From a virus, in the IMG/VR virus record IMGVR_UViG_3300028025_001202, positions 1-49,092 of that record: DNA of 49,092 nucleotides, one strand, 5' to 3'. The notes under the pieces were generated by a model. The model searched no databases. It was not told where the DNA came from and was given only the letters and a program-made list of their open reading frames with translations. A program made the position numbers and the translations under genes. This document shows, piece by piece, positions 1 through 8,288 of the stretch; the stretch's first letter is position 1; each line of letters starts with the position of its first letter.

Positions 1-186
1 GGACTTAGATGAATATATATTTTTTCTTTTTAGATAAATTATTTTTTTCTCTTTTCTTATTTATTTTGTTCATTTTGTACATAAAAGAATATAATATACT
101 AATAATCAATTAGTTAACTAGTGTACAAATTAAAAATTTTGTACATAAAAAAAACTAAAAAGTGTACAACTTTAACTTAAAACGAT
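1..186. promoter_or_regulatory. AT-rich leader with four TGTACA palindromes; candidate divergent control region or origin
   Basis: This stretch has no gene. It is very AT-rich and has four copies of the palindrome TGTACA, at 76-81, 122-127, 140-145 and 163-168. Two lie in an identical 14-base repeat TTTTGTACATAAAA (73-86 and 137-150) and two in AGTGTACAA (120-128 and 161-169). The rightward block starts at 187 and the leftward block at 49078, so if the window ends join this is the only divergent region of the genome. The repeats could bind a regulator or a replication initiator. I found no clear TAnnTTTG box here. The role is inferred from repeat density and position. Confidence 0.45.
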
Positions 187-483
187 ATGTTTGAAATAAA
201 TGATAGAGTATTTCACATCCAATATGGATGGGGTGAAGTATATGATACAAGTAAGACGGGTATTTTTTATGTTAAGTTCGACAATGGAAATTCATGTGCA
301 TTTAGCACTCTTTTACAACCTTTGCTTTCTTATACTGAATACACATTAGAAGGATTTACATTGGAAAAACCTAAACCTAGTTGGTGGTCTGTTAACCAAG
401 AGTGGGTAAATGCAGGAGTAACAGAACATTTTATGGATTTCCTAGAAAGAAACTTTGAACCACCAGTACGCAAATGCAAGTAA
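187..483 (+). CDS. Small conserved-looking protein with CarD/Tudor-like beta pattern
   Basis: 98 residues. The first 40 residues alternate in a beta-strand pattern (DRVFHIQYGWGEV, then FYVKFDNG) resembling small barrel domains of the CarD/KOW/Tudor type that bind nucleic acid or RNA polymerase. The rest is Trp- and Glu-rich with no motif I know. It is the first gene of the rightward block and follows the TGTACA repeats. The start is ATG; the sequence before it (TTAAAACGAT) resembles that before the gene at 7898. Its last 10 bases overlap the primase start. A regulatory or DNA-binding role would fit, but it rests only on fold resemblance read by eye. Confidence 0.7.
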   Translation: MFEINDRVFHIQYGWGEVYDTSKTGIFYVKFDNGNSCAFSTLLQPLLSYTEYTLEGFTLEKPKPSWWSVNQEWVNAGVTEHFMDFLERNFEPPVRKCK

Positions 484-2852
484 CCATATTCTCAAATATT
501 AAGGAGACATCTGTCCCATTCTATCGGGATGTCTTGGCTATACTCTCCAGAGTCAAGGAGGGTAAGTCCAAAGACATTGTCCGCAAGATTAGATTGGAAA
601 AAGATAAGGAGCTACGTAACAAGCTCAAGCAAGAGTTGCCTGCGATATGTTTCTCAGGTACGTTCTCTAAGCGTGAAGACTCGGCTCTCATGGAGCATAG
701 TGGTCTGATATGTTTAGACTTCGATAACTTCCCATCCAATGATGAGATACTAGCCAAGAAAGATGAATTGGCTAATGACCCTTATACGTTTTCAGTTTTT
801 ATATCCCCATCAGGCAATGGCCTGAAGGTATTGGTTAAGATACCAAAGGATGCTAACAAGCACAAGTCATTCTTTAATGCACTGGAGGCTTACTATAACT
901 GCGAGCAGTTTGATAAGACATCCAAGAATGTATCACGTGTGTGCTACGAGTCATACGATCCGACCATCTTTGTTAACATCAACTCTATTGAGTGGAACAA
1001 GATTGATGATGCAGAGATTGAGCACGTGACAAAGGACATGAGGCCGACCATCCCTATCGATGATGAGAACGAAATCATTAATAGACTAGCTAAGTGGTGG
1101 GATAATAAGTTTGGCTTCGTGTCAGGTGCACGCAACAATAACTTGTTCGTGCTTGCTATGGCTTTTAATGAGTATGGTGTGTCTAAGTCTGAGGCGATGT
1201 ATCGCATGATGGCATTTGCATCTGAGGACTTTACAACCAAGGAGATTCAATCCATCATTGACTCAGCCTATCGTCATACTGACAAGTATGCCACTAAGTA
1301 TTTTGAGGACACCTCACGTGTTGACTTTGCAAAGAATCAACTTAGCCGTGGCGTACCAAAAAAGGACATCCGTTCTCAACTGAAAGCCTCCGGAGTGGAG
1401 GACGGAACGATTGATTCAGTATTAACTAGAATCGAGGAGGAGCAAAGCAAGAATACATTCTGGACTAAGAGTGACAAGGGTGTGGTGACATTGATACACT
1501 ACGAACTCAAGACATTCTTAGAAAACAATGGGTATCGCAAGTATGTGCCTGAGGGTAACAAGGGTTTCATCTTTGTACGCATCAATCAGAACTTGATTGA
1601 GATGTGCACAGAGGATGACATCAAGGACTTTGTGTTAAACCACATCCTTGATAACTTTCAGGATCTAAGCGTGTACAATTACTTTGCGGACAAGACCCGA
1701 TTCTTTAGAGAGGACTTCTTGTCTATGCTTGACTCAGTCAACATCTATTTTGTGGAGGACACAAAGGATGAGGCGTACCTATACTTCAAGAACGGTGTGG
1801 TCAAGGTGACTAAGAACCAAACTGTCCTGCTTAACTATGAGGACTTAGGTGGCTACGTTTGGTCTGACCAAGTCATCCAACGTGACTTTGTGTTCTGCCC
1901 CGCAGATGAGTGTGACTACAAAACATTCATTCGCAACATCGGTGGCAATGATGACCAACGTGTGGCCTCCATCGAGTCTACCATCGGGTTCATCCTACAT
2001 GCATTTAAGAATGGTGGCTACTGCCCTGCGGTAATCATTAATGATGAGGTGATATCAGAGAACCCTGAGGGAGGTACTGGTAAGGGTCTATTCATGAACG
2101 GCATCAGTCGCATGAAGAAGGCAGTTACTATTGATGGCAAATCATTCTCATTCGATAAGTCTTTTGCTTATCAGTTAGTGAGCACAGACACGCAGGTGTT
2201 AGTGTTCGATGATGTGAAGAAGAACTTTGACTTTGAGCGTTTATTCTCGGTAGTTACTGAGGGCATCACGGTTGAGCGTAAGAACAAAGATGCGATAAAG
2301 ATTCCATTCCATAAGTCACCTAAGGTTGTCATCACGACCAACTACGCTATTCAAGGTAAGGGTAACTCATTTGAGAGGCGTAAGTGGGAGATGGAGTTCA
2401 AGCAATTCTATTCTAAAGACTTCACACCTCAGGATGAGTTTGGTCGGTTGTTGTTCAACGATTGGAGCCAAGATGATTGGTGTGCGTTCGACAACTACAT
2501 GATCAAAGTATTGCAGGGCTACCTAAATACTGGCTTGGTTAAGTGTAACTTTGTAAACCTTAAAGAACGCAAGTTCAGGGCAGAGACTAACGCTGAGTTT
2601 GCTGAGTGGGCTCACGAATTTGGGCCGTCATTCATACCAACAAATCAGCGATTCAGACCTGATGATGTGTTTGATAAGTTTATAGCGGATAACAACGGAA
2701 TGTTCCGTATGCTATCTAAGCAACGATTTAATTCGTGGCTACGTACCTACTGCTTGCATTTAACTGGTAGCAACCCTGTAGAGGGTCGTGATGGTGCAGG
2801 TAAGTGGATGGTGTTCCCATTAAAAGAAGATAAACAATTAGAATTATTATGA
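474..2852 (+). CDS. PrimPol-like primase fused to SF3 helicase (BT4734/VirE-N type)
   Basis: 792 residues; the replication protein of the phage. Residues 1-175 match the BT4734-like/VirE N-terminal family, an archaeo-eukaryotic primase fold: the acidic pair is in CLDFD (D82, D84) and the SPSGNGLK segment is at 111-118. Residues about 200-270 are helical and resemble a PriCT linker. Residues about 500-660 are an SF3/DUF5906-like helicase: Walker A GGTGKG with K537, Walker B D579-D580, a TTN sensor ending at N623 and an arginine-finger candidate at R635/R636. The last 120 residues look like a winged helix. No other DNA polymerase gene is visible, so this protein may both prime and extend, or prime for a host polymerase. 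It overlaps the next gene by ATGA. Confidence 0.9.
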   Translation: MQVTIFSNIKETSVPFYRDVLAILSRVKEGKSKDIVRKIRLEKDKELRNKLKQELPAICFSGTFSKREDSALMEHSGLICLDFDNFPSNDEILAKKDELANDPYTFSVFISPSGNGLKVLVKIPKDANKHKSFFNALEAYYNCEQFDKTSKNVSRVCYESYDPTIFVNINSIEWNKIDDAEIEHVTKDMRPTIPIDDENEIINRLAKWWDNKFGFVSGARNNNLFVLAMAFNEYGVSKSEAMYRMMAFASEDFTTKEIQSIIDSAYRHTDKYATKYFEDTSRVDFAKNQLSRGVPKKDIRSQLKASGVEDGTIDSVLTRIEEEQSKNTFWTKSDKGVVTLIHYELKTFLENNGYRKYVPEGNKGFIFVRINQNLIEMCTEDDIKDFVLNHILDNFQDLSVYNYFADKTRFFREDFLSMLDSVNIYFVEDTKDEAYLYFKNGVVKVTKNQTVLLNYEDLGGYVWSDQVIQRDFVFCPADECDYKTFIRNIGGNDDQRVASIESTIGFILHAFKNGGYCPAVIINDEVISENPEGGTGKGLFMNGISRMKKAVTIDGKSFSFDKSFAYQLVSTDTQVLVFDDVKKNFDFERLFSVVTEGITVERKNKDAIKIPFHKSPKVVITTNYAIQGKGNSFERRKWEMEFKQFYSKDFTPQDEFGRLLFNDWSQDDWCAFDNYMIKVLQGYLNTGLVKCNFVNLKERKFRAETNAEFAEWAHEFGPSFIPTNQRFRPDDVFDKFIADNNGMFRMLSKQRFNSWLRTYCLHLTGSNPVEGRDGAGKWMVFPLKEDKQLELL

Positions 2853-3703
2853 CAACAGTCAACTCTTTAAGTGGAGGCAAAACATCATCATATATGGCGG
2901 CTCATTTCCCAGCTGACGTAGATTTATTCTCTTTGGTTAGAACCACAGATGAGTCGTGTAAGTTTAAGGACGATGCAATCAGAAAGATTGTAGAAGACAG
3001 GCTTCAGACTGATTTTATTGGTACGCTAGAAGAGGATGCAATTATCTACACGATGCTAGATTTAGAGCAGTATCTAGGTAGAAAGATTACTTGGATAACC
3101 GGCCCAACTTTTGACTCAATCGTTAACAAGAATCGCAAAGACAATGGGGAGTATTATAAATACTTGCCTAATGTAATGCAAAGATTCTGCACGGTGCATA
3201 TGAAAGTTAACCCAATCTTTGAATGGTGTAGAGCCAATACGGATCTACCTGTTGAAATGAGAATTGGGTTCAGGGCTAATGAGACTAGACGTGCCAACAA
3301 TATGTTGAAGCGTTGCGTAGATGGCATTGAGAACTTTAGGGTTATCAAGTCAACTAACGAGCGTGGCAGACATAAGTGGCACTCTATCCCATACCGCACA
3401 CCAAGATTCCCTTTGATAGAAGAAAACATTTTAAGAGAGCAGGTTCACGAGTATTGGAAAGATAAACCAGTAAGGTTCGCTTACATGAACAACTGTGTTG
3501 GATGTTTCCATCGTAATCCTGCTTTACTTAAGTTAATGTCGGAAATTCAGCCCACTAAGTTTGATTGGTTCGCTAATCAGGAGACCGACTCGGCTAGATT
3601 TATTAAGGGTACATCTTATAATAAAATCAAAGAATCATTTAAACAAGTGGAATTATTTGAGTCGGACTTTAATGAATGCGACTCAGGTTTCTGCGGACTA
3701 TAA
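2849..3703 (+). CDS. PP-loop ATPase, PAPS-reductase-like
   Basis: 284 residues. The N-terminus has the PP-loop SGGKTSS (8-14) of the adenine nucleotide alpha hydrolase superfamily, and RFCTVHMK (112-119) resembles the second conserved block of PAPS reductases. Five cysteines stand out: C114, the CVGC pair C216/C219, and C277/C282 close to the C-terminus. The last four could hold a metal or Fe-S cluster, as in thiolation enzymes and DndC-type proteins. Phage members are usually labelled PAPS reductase, but sulfate assimilation is unlikely to be the job; thiolation or another nucleotide modification is plausible. It is coupled by ATGA to the primase, and a Cys-rich small protein follows two bases later. 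The fold is clear; the substrate is unknown. Confidence 0.85.
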   Translation: MTTVNSLSGGKTSSYMAAHFPADVDLFSLVRTTDESCKFKDDAIRKIVEDRLQTDFIGTLEEDAIIYTMLDLEQYLGRKITWITGPTFDSIVNKNRKDNGEYYKYLPNVMQRFCTVHMKVNPIFEWCRANTDLPVEMRIGFRANETRRANNMLKRCVDGIENFRVIKSTNERGRHKWHSIPYRTPRFPLIEENILREQVHEYWKDKPVRFAYMNNCVGCFHRNPALLKLMSEIQPTKFDWFANQETDSARFIKGTSYNKIKESFKQVELFESDFNECDSGFCGL

Positions 3704-3705
3704 CT

Positions 3706-3900
3706 ATGCCAGATATTTCAATGTGTCCTGGGGGCAACTGTCACGATAAGCAGAACTGCTATCGATACACAGCAAAAGCAAGTGACTACCAATCTTATTT
3801 CATGACACCACCTGTAAAGGAGGATGGTACATGTCAGTATTTTTGGAACAACGAACAATACGATAACTATAAAAAAGAAGATGCCATACTTGAATCATAA
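3706..3900 (+). CDS. Small Cys-rich protein, possible zinc binder
   Basis: 64 residues from the ATG at 3706, two bases after the previous stop. The longer reading from 3676 lies mostly inside the previous gene and is rejected. The sequence opens MPDISMCPGGNCHDKQNCYR and has a fourth cysteine in TCQYFW, so C-x4-C-x5-C plus a distal C could hold one metal ion. Short proteins of this pattern recur in phages of Bacteroidota. Tight coupling to the PP-loop gene suggests a shared process, but nothing here shows the activity. It overlaps the next gene by 20 bases. Confidence 0.75.
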   Translation: MPDISMCPGGNCHDKQNCYRYTAKASDYQSYFMTPPVKEDGTCQYFWNNEQYDNYKKEDAILES

Positions 3901-4513
3901 CATTCCAACACTAACTTGTTTCATACGTAACGAGTTTTTATTTAACCATACCAAGGGGCATGGAGAGCACACGCTATGTGACGTTCACTCAGTCGCATCC
4001 ATTGAGAAAAGAATCCCTTTGTTTGAGGCATTCTTGGAGAACGGAGTCAACTGGACACGCAGACCTATCCACGCATTCTGTTGGAGAAAAGATGCGGAGG
4101 AGCTACCACTTACTGAGTACATGTATTGGGACTGCTTTAGCTCATACGTAGATGTTCAGGTAAGAGCACGCATGTCAGGGCTAAGAGCTGACCTGATTTC
4201 AATAACAGGAGTAAAGAGAAAAGGTGTTTACTTGTTTACGCTAGACTGGGCATTTGAGAACAAGAGTATGCTAGATACGAACTTCTCTGAGACACCTGAG
4301 CACAAGTGTGGTCACGTGTTTAAGATGGACAATGGCAACTACTTTATCTATCCTAACAACAGAATCATTTGGATGGACAATGCTTGGACTTACAATCGCA
4401 TTGATAAGAACCCTGGCTATCAGATTGACATGTCGGTGTACTCTATTGAGAACAAGACAAACTACGAGACTGATTATAGTTATGTAACTGAGTTTAAAGA
4501 AGAAAAAAAATGA
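3881..4513 (+). CDS. Hypothetical protein
   Basis: 210 residues from the ATG at 3881; the upstream extension to 3824 is covered by the Cys-rich gene in another frame and is unlikely to be used. The protein is globular and rich in Trp, Tyr, His and Cys (for example WRKDAEEL and MYWDCFSSY), with no membrane segment or repeat. I do not recognise a family. It is the third member of a tightly packed cluster with the PP-loop protein and the Cys-rich protein, which suggests joint function. It ends with an ATGA overlap into the next gene. Confidence 0.75.
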   Translation: MPYLNHNIPTLTCFIRNEFLFNHTKGHGEHTLCDVHSVASIEKRIPLFEAFLENGVNWTRRPIHAFCWRKDAEELPLTEYMYWDCFSSYVDVQVRARMSGLRADLISITGVKRKGVYLFTLDWAFENKSMLDTNFSETPEHKCGHVFKMDNGNYFIYPNNRIIWMDNAWTYNRIDKNPGYQIDMSVYSIENKTNYETDYSYVTEFKEEKK

Positions 4514-4794
4514 AGCTATACACGGAAGAACAGTTGTTAAATTCAATGCAATCTGTTAGATATTATGTTAATCATTATAGTGAAAATGTTGTTGATAAAA
4601 TAATTGACAACCACGTTAAAGCATTGAAACCTATAGAGATACCAAGTGATGATGATATTTGTGATGAAGCAGAAAGCATTGCTCATAATTATTTTGTAAT
4701 GCAACGCAATCATTATCAGGGATTAGAAGAAGGTGCCAAGCGAATGGCATATTGGTTAATGAAGAACTTTGAACAAAAAGACAATGGGAAATAA
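4510..4794 (+). CDS. Hypothetical small helical protein
   Basis: 94 residues, ATG overlapping the previous TGA. It is predicted mostly helical and acidic in the middle (PSDDDICDEAES), with a C-terminal helix MAYWLMKNFEQK. There is no recognisable motif. Base composition is slightly more AT-rich than the neighbouring enzymes. It overlaps the next gene by 11 bases, so both are probably translated from the same message. Confidence 0.65.
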   Translation: MKLYTEEQLLNSMQSVRYYVNHYSENVVDKIIDNHVKALKPIEIPSDDDICDEAESIAHNYFVMQRNHYQGLEEGAKRMAYWLMKNFEQKDNGK

Positions 4795-5128
4795 ACAAAC
4801 AGCAGTAGAATGGTTGGCTAATCAAATAGCTGAAATGCCTAATACTTATTTAACTGGCAAGTATGGGTTTATTGAATTATCTGGTGTTGTAGGAGATAAA
4901 GTTTATCGAATAAATGCAGATATAATGTATTTAATCGATGAAGCCAAACAAATGGAGAAAGATCAGATGATAGAATTTGCTATGCATCTGCATAAGGTAG
5001 ATGACAGTAAAACTGGCACAGATATTCTTATGGATGAAGCAGAACAATATTACAACGAAACATACGCAAATGATACAACTGAGGGATTACCAAAAGAAGA
5101 TAGTAAGCGACGGGCTTGGCATTATTAA
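4784..5128 (+). CDS. Small conserved phage protein (TAVEW...AEQYYNETY type)
   Basis: 114 residues from the ATG at 4784, which begins MGNKQTAVEWLANQIAEM. The pattern TAVEWL near the start, DEAKQMEKDQMIEFA in the middle and AEQYYNETYAND near the end recurs in small proteins of many phages of Bacteroidota. Its function is not known to me. The start at 4769 would add five residues inside the previous gene and is less likely. Its last 59 bases overlap the helicase gene in another frame. Confidence 0.75.
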   Translation: MGNKQTAVEWLANQIAEMPNTYLTGKYGFIELSGVVGDKVYRINADIMYLIDEAKQMEKDQMIEFAMHLHKVDDSKTGTDILMDEAEQYYNETYANDTTEGLPKEDSKRRAWHY

Positions 5129-6305
5129 AGAGCACGGTCTACTATATCTATCCATGGAGGTAAGAACTGGTAAGACCATGACATCCTTAGCTATATGCGA
5201 TGCGTTGGGTGCTAAAGAAGTATTGTTTATCACTAAGCTAAAGGTGGTGCCGGGTATCAAGAAAGACCATAAAGATTTAGGTTGTAACTTTAACCTTACG
5301 TGTGTAAACTATGAGTCGATTCATAAACTTGAGGGGACAAATTGGAACCTCATAATTTGTGATGAAGCACACACGATGGGTGCATTCCCTAAGCCTAGCA
5401 AAAGAGCGAAGCAGGTTAAAGATTTGGTAAAGAAGTCTAACGCAAAGGTTATATTTCTATCGGGTACACCGACACCTGAGAGTTACTCTCAGATATACCA
5501 CCAACTTTATGTGCATCCTAACAACCCATTCAGATCGTATGTCAACTTTTATAGGTGGGCTAATGACTATGTTAAAGTTAAAATAAAATACATAGGTGCA
5601 ATGAAAGTTAATGACTACTCAGGTGCAATGAAGGATAAGATTATGGATGCCATCAAGCATCTAATGATATCATTCACCCAAGAGAAGGCAGGCTTTACTA
5701 CATCAGTAGAGGAGGCAGTGCTTAGAATTGCAATGAAGCCAATGACATACAAGTTAGCTAACAAGCTAAAGAAGGACTCGGTTGTTCAAGGTGATGACGA
5801 TGTGATTCTTGCTGACACTGGTGCTAAGATGATGAACAAACTTCATCAGATGTATTCCGGTACCATCATACTTGAATCAGGCAAGCGGTTAGTGTTTGAC
5901 TACACCAAGGCTGAGTATATCAAGGAGCAGTTTAGAAACAAAAAGATAGGAATCTTTTATAAGTTCAAAGCTGAATGGGATGCATTGAAGTTTGTTTTTG
6001 GAGAGGACTTAACAGATAATCTTGATGAGTTCAATACCACTCGCAAGAACATCGCTCTTCAGATTGTATCAGGCCGTGAAGGGATCAGCCTCCGCAATGC
6101 CGACTTCTTGGTGTACTATAACATAGACTTTAGTGCAACATCATATTGGCAGAGCAAGGACAGGATGACCACCATCGACAGAAAGTTTAACAAGGTGTAT
6201 TGGGTATTTACGATTGGAGGAATAGAAGAAAAGATTTATGAAGTGGTTCAACAAAAAAAGGATTACACTCTAAATTTTTTCAAGAAAGATTTCTTAAATT
6301 CGTAG
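5070..6305 (+). CDS. SF2 DNA helicase (SNF2/DEAD-like)
   Basis: 411 residues from the ATG at 5070, which places the Q-motif-like IQLRDYQKKI at the very start; an earlier start at 5001 adds sequence with no helicase character. Motif I is VRTGKT (K35), motif II is the DEAH box D98-H101, motif III is SGTPTP, and the C-terminal RecA lobe has GREGISLRNAD and SYWQSKDRM as motifs V and VI. At about 410 residues it is a minimal two-lobe helicase, as in many phages. It is followed four bases later by a VRR-NUC nuclease, which suggests work on replication or recombination intermediates. Confidence 0.9.
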   Translation: MIQLRDYQKKIVSDGLGIIKEHGLLYLSMEVRTGKTMTSLAICDALGAKEVLFITKLKVVPGIKKDHKDLGCNFNLTCVNYESIHKLEGTNWNLIICDEAHTMGAFPKPSKRAKQVKDLVKKSNAKVIFLSGTPTPESYSQIYHQLYVHPNNPFRSYVNFYRWANDYVKVKIKYIGAMKVNDYSGAMKDKIMDAIKHLMISFTQEKAGFTTSVEEAVLRIAMKPMTYKLANKLKKDSVVQGDDDVILADTGAKMMNKLHQMYSGTIILESGKRLVFDYTKAEYIKEQFRNKKIGIFYKFKAEWDALKFVFGEDLTDNLDEFNTTRKNIALQIVSGREGISLRNADFLVYYNIDFSATSYWQSKDRMTTIDRKFNKVYWVFTIGGIEEKIYEVVQQKKDYTLNFFKKDFLNS

Positions 6306-6309
6306 CCCC

Positions 6310-6615
6310 ATGTCAGAACAACAAATCCAATCCAAACGAATTAAGCAACTAGAGAAAGAAGGGTACTACGTTCTTAAGTTAATTAAGACTAACAAGAACG
6401 GCATACCTGACTTACTAGCTTTGCACCCGACGAAAGGAGTTTTGTTTAGTGAGGTGAAGACACCAACAGGAAAAGTATCGGACTTACAAAAATTTAGACT
6501 AGATGAGCTTAGAAAACATGGATTTAGAGTCGAAGTATTTCGAGGACAGACAGATGGTAGCAGTACCGAGGAGTCTTTTCGGGTGGATAAACTCGATGAA
6601 GGCGGATACTTTTGA
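6310..6615 (+). CDS. VRR-NUC domain nuclease
   Basis: 101 residues, close to the size of stand-alone phage VRR-NUC proteins. The PD-(D/E)xK core is intact: D34 in IPDLLAL, E48 and K50 in FSEVKTP, and Q60 in SDLQKFRL. Such proteins act as structure-specific nucleases or Holliday junction resolvases, so a role in resolving replication intermediates before packaging is likely. It sits directly after the SF2 helicase and its end overlaps the next gene by 20 bases. Confidence 0.9.
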   Translation: MSEQQIQSKRIKQLEKEGYYVLKLIKTNKNGIPDLLALHPTKGVLFSEVKTPTGKVSDLQKFRLDELRKHGFRVEVFRGQTDGSSTEESFRVDKLDEGGYF

Positions 6616-6895
6616 TCAGGTAACTGATGCATTGGTATACTTCTCAAACGAAATAAACGAAAATGATGATAGAAGTATCGTCTTTAACGTGGTAGGAGAA
6701 GAGCCCAAGTATTTTAGGTTCTTAGCTTCTAAAGGAGAAATAACGTTTGATAACCAACCTCCTGAAGATATGGTAGCAGTTGAGTTACTAGAGCAGATAG
6801 ACATCGACGAATTTTTAGACGAGGTACTAGCTGGCAATCAAATTATTAAAGACAAAACAATAAAACGATTTATCGCATCTTATGAGCTTATTTGA
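6596..6895 (+). CDS. Hypothetical acidic protein
   Basis: 99 residues from the ATG at 6596 (MKADTFDQVTDALVYF). Other in-frame starts at 6554 or 6503 are possible, but they would run deeper into the nuclease gene. The protein is acidic, alternates short strands and helices, and ends in a basic segment. I recognise no motif. Its 3' end overlaps nrdB by 14 bases, so it belongs to the same message. Confidence 0.65.
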   Translation: MKADTFDQVTDALVYFSNEINENDDRSIVFNVVGEEPKYFRFLASKGEITFDNQPPEDMVAVELLEQIDIDEFLDEVLAGNQIIKDKTIKRFIASYELI

Positions 6896-7874
6896 AAAAA
6901 GAATTGCATACAAACCTTTTGAATACCCTGAGTACTATACAGAAGGATGGCTTAAACAAGCTCAGGCATTTTGGTTACACACAGAGATTCCCATGTCATC
7001 CGATGTAAAGGATTGGAATGAGAATCTAACAGAGAATGAGAAGCACGTGGTAGGCAATATCCTACTAGGCTTCGCTCAAACAGAATGTGCTGTGTCAGAC
7101 TATTGGACAGGCATGGTGACTGATTGGTTTCCTAAGTATGAAATCATTCAGATGGCTATGATGTTCGGAGCTCAGGAGACTGTTCACGCAACAGCTTACT
7201 CGTATCTTAATGATACCCTTGGTCTTGATGACTACGAAGGATTCATGCACGAGCCTGCTATTGCTAGTCGTGTGGAGGCATTAACATCTGTGCCTCACCA
7301 TTACAATTATAAGATTCTTTGCACCAGTGCACCGGCCCGTAGAGATGTGGCTAAATCACTAGCAATCTTCTCAGCGTTCACTGAGGGAGTAGCACTGTAC
7401 AGCTCATTCGCTGTGCTCTACTCGTTCCAATTGAACAACAAGCTAAAAGGTGTTGGCCAACAGATGAAGTGGTCTGTAAGGGATGAGGCTTTGCATTCTA
7501 AGATGGGATGTCAATTGTTCCGTCACATGTGCGAGGAGTTCCCTGACCTAAAGACAGATGCCAAGGATGCTATCATCGAGGCGGCTAAGTTAACGCTTGA
7601 TATGGAGATGAAATTCATCGACAAGATATTCGAGAGGGGAGACTTAGAGAACTTAAAGGCTTACGACCTCAAACACTTTATGCACAAACGCATCAATGAC
7701 AAGTTAGTAGAGTTAGGCTATGACCCTATCTTTGCTTACGACCCTGCGGCCGCTGAACAATTAGATTGGTTCTACCAATTAACAGCAGGCGTTGAGCATT
7801 CTGATTTCTTTGCAACTAGACCAACAGCATACAGTAAAGCCAACGAAGGCGAGGACTGGAGTGACATGTTTTAA
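6882..7874 (+). CDS. nrdB: Ribonucleotide reductase class I, beta subunit
   Basis: 330 residues. It houses the metal cofactor that starts the radical for ribonucleotide reduction. The six expected ligand positions read E68, E99, H102, E168, E202 and H205, with a tyrosine (Y106) four residues after H102 as in classical radical-bearing subunits. The first ligand is Glu where E. coli class Ia has Asp. The C-terminus NEGEDWSDMF is the usual acidic tail with an aromatic end that docks into the alpha subunit. It lies upstream of nrdA, separated by two small genes. It supplies deoxynucleotides for phage DNA synthesis. Confidence 0.95.
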   Translation: MSLFEKRIAYKPFEYPEYYTEGWLKQAQAFWLHTEIPMSSDVKDWNENLTENEKHVVGNILLGFAQTECAVSDYWTGMVTDWFPKYEIIQMAMMFGAQETVHATAYSYLNDTLGLDDYEGFMHEPAIASRVEALTSVPHHYNYKILCTSAPARRDVAKSLAIFSAFTEGVALYSSFAVLYSFQLNNKLKGVGQQMKWSVRDEALHSKMGCQLFRHMCEEFPDLKTDAKDAIIEAAKLTLDMEMKFIDKIFERGDLENLKAYDLKHFMHKRINDKLVELGYDPIFAYDPAAAEQLDWFYQLTAGVEHSDFFATRPTAYSKANEGEDWSDMF

Positions 7875-7897
7875 ATTTAACTAAATTAAATAAAACG

Positions 7898-8194
7898 ATG
7901 ATCAAGCATCACCCAATTCACGAACAAGACCTAATAGATTTAGGTTTTGAGAAAGTACTTATCTCTAAACACGAGTCAGGGCATGAGCACGATTTCTATT
8001 ACTACGTGTATGTAATATCCAATCACACTACCTTGATAACTAACGCTGATGATGAAGCAAAACTTGGCAGGTGGCATGTGTACTTATTTGATGATGACTT
8101 TTACTTTGACGAGATAGAGCCTCTAACAAACTTTTTAACATCTTTTAGCTATGCCAAACTCCCCGATAAAAATGGAGATAGTGTTGCCAGATAA
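7898..8194 (+). CDS. Hypothetical protein between nrdB and nrdA
   Basis: 98 residues with ATG at 7898, preceded by ATAAAACG. The start LIDLGFEKVLISKHESG followed by a YYY-rich strand pattern resembles small proteins common in phages of Bacteroidota whose function is unknown to me. It is acidic and probably an alpha/beta fold. It lies between the two ribonucleotide reductase genes, but no feature ties it to that enzyme. Its end overlaps the next small reading frame by 44 bases. Confidence 0.65.
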   Translation: MIKHHPIHEQDLIDLGFEKVLISKHESGHEHDFYYYVYVISNHTTLITNADDEAKLGRWHVYLFDDDFYFDEIEPLTNFLTSFSYAKLPDKNGDSVAR

Positions 8195-8288
8195 GTCAAC
8201 CGCTTCGATAGATGCAAGTAGCTCCGAGAGTGCTGTGCAAATGATAGAATTTTTACTTGAACTAATTAAATCTTTAGAAAATGATTAA
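8151..8288 (+). CDS. Small predicted protein bridging to nrdA
   Basis: A 45-residue frame starting MPNSPIKMEIVLPDK and ending IKSLEND. It fills the gap before nrdA exactly, overlapping the upstream gene by 44 bases and the nrdA start by 8 bases, which is the packing style of this block. The second half is an amphipathic Leu-rich helix. It may start instead at the internal ATG at 8172. No family is recognised; support comes from position and an open frame only. Confidence 0.5.
   Translation: MPNSPIKMEIVLPDKSTASIDASSSESAVQMIEFLLELIKSLEND

Noticed and set aside
3824-3880. N-terminal extension of the 210-residue protein
   Set aside because: It lies wholly within the Cys-rich gene and reads as low-complexity sequence; the ATG at 3881 matches the local habit of about 20-base overlaps.
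5001-5069. Longer start for the SF2 helicase
   Set aside because: The helicase Q-like motif begins right at the ATG at 5070, and the upstream part is inside the previous gene.
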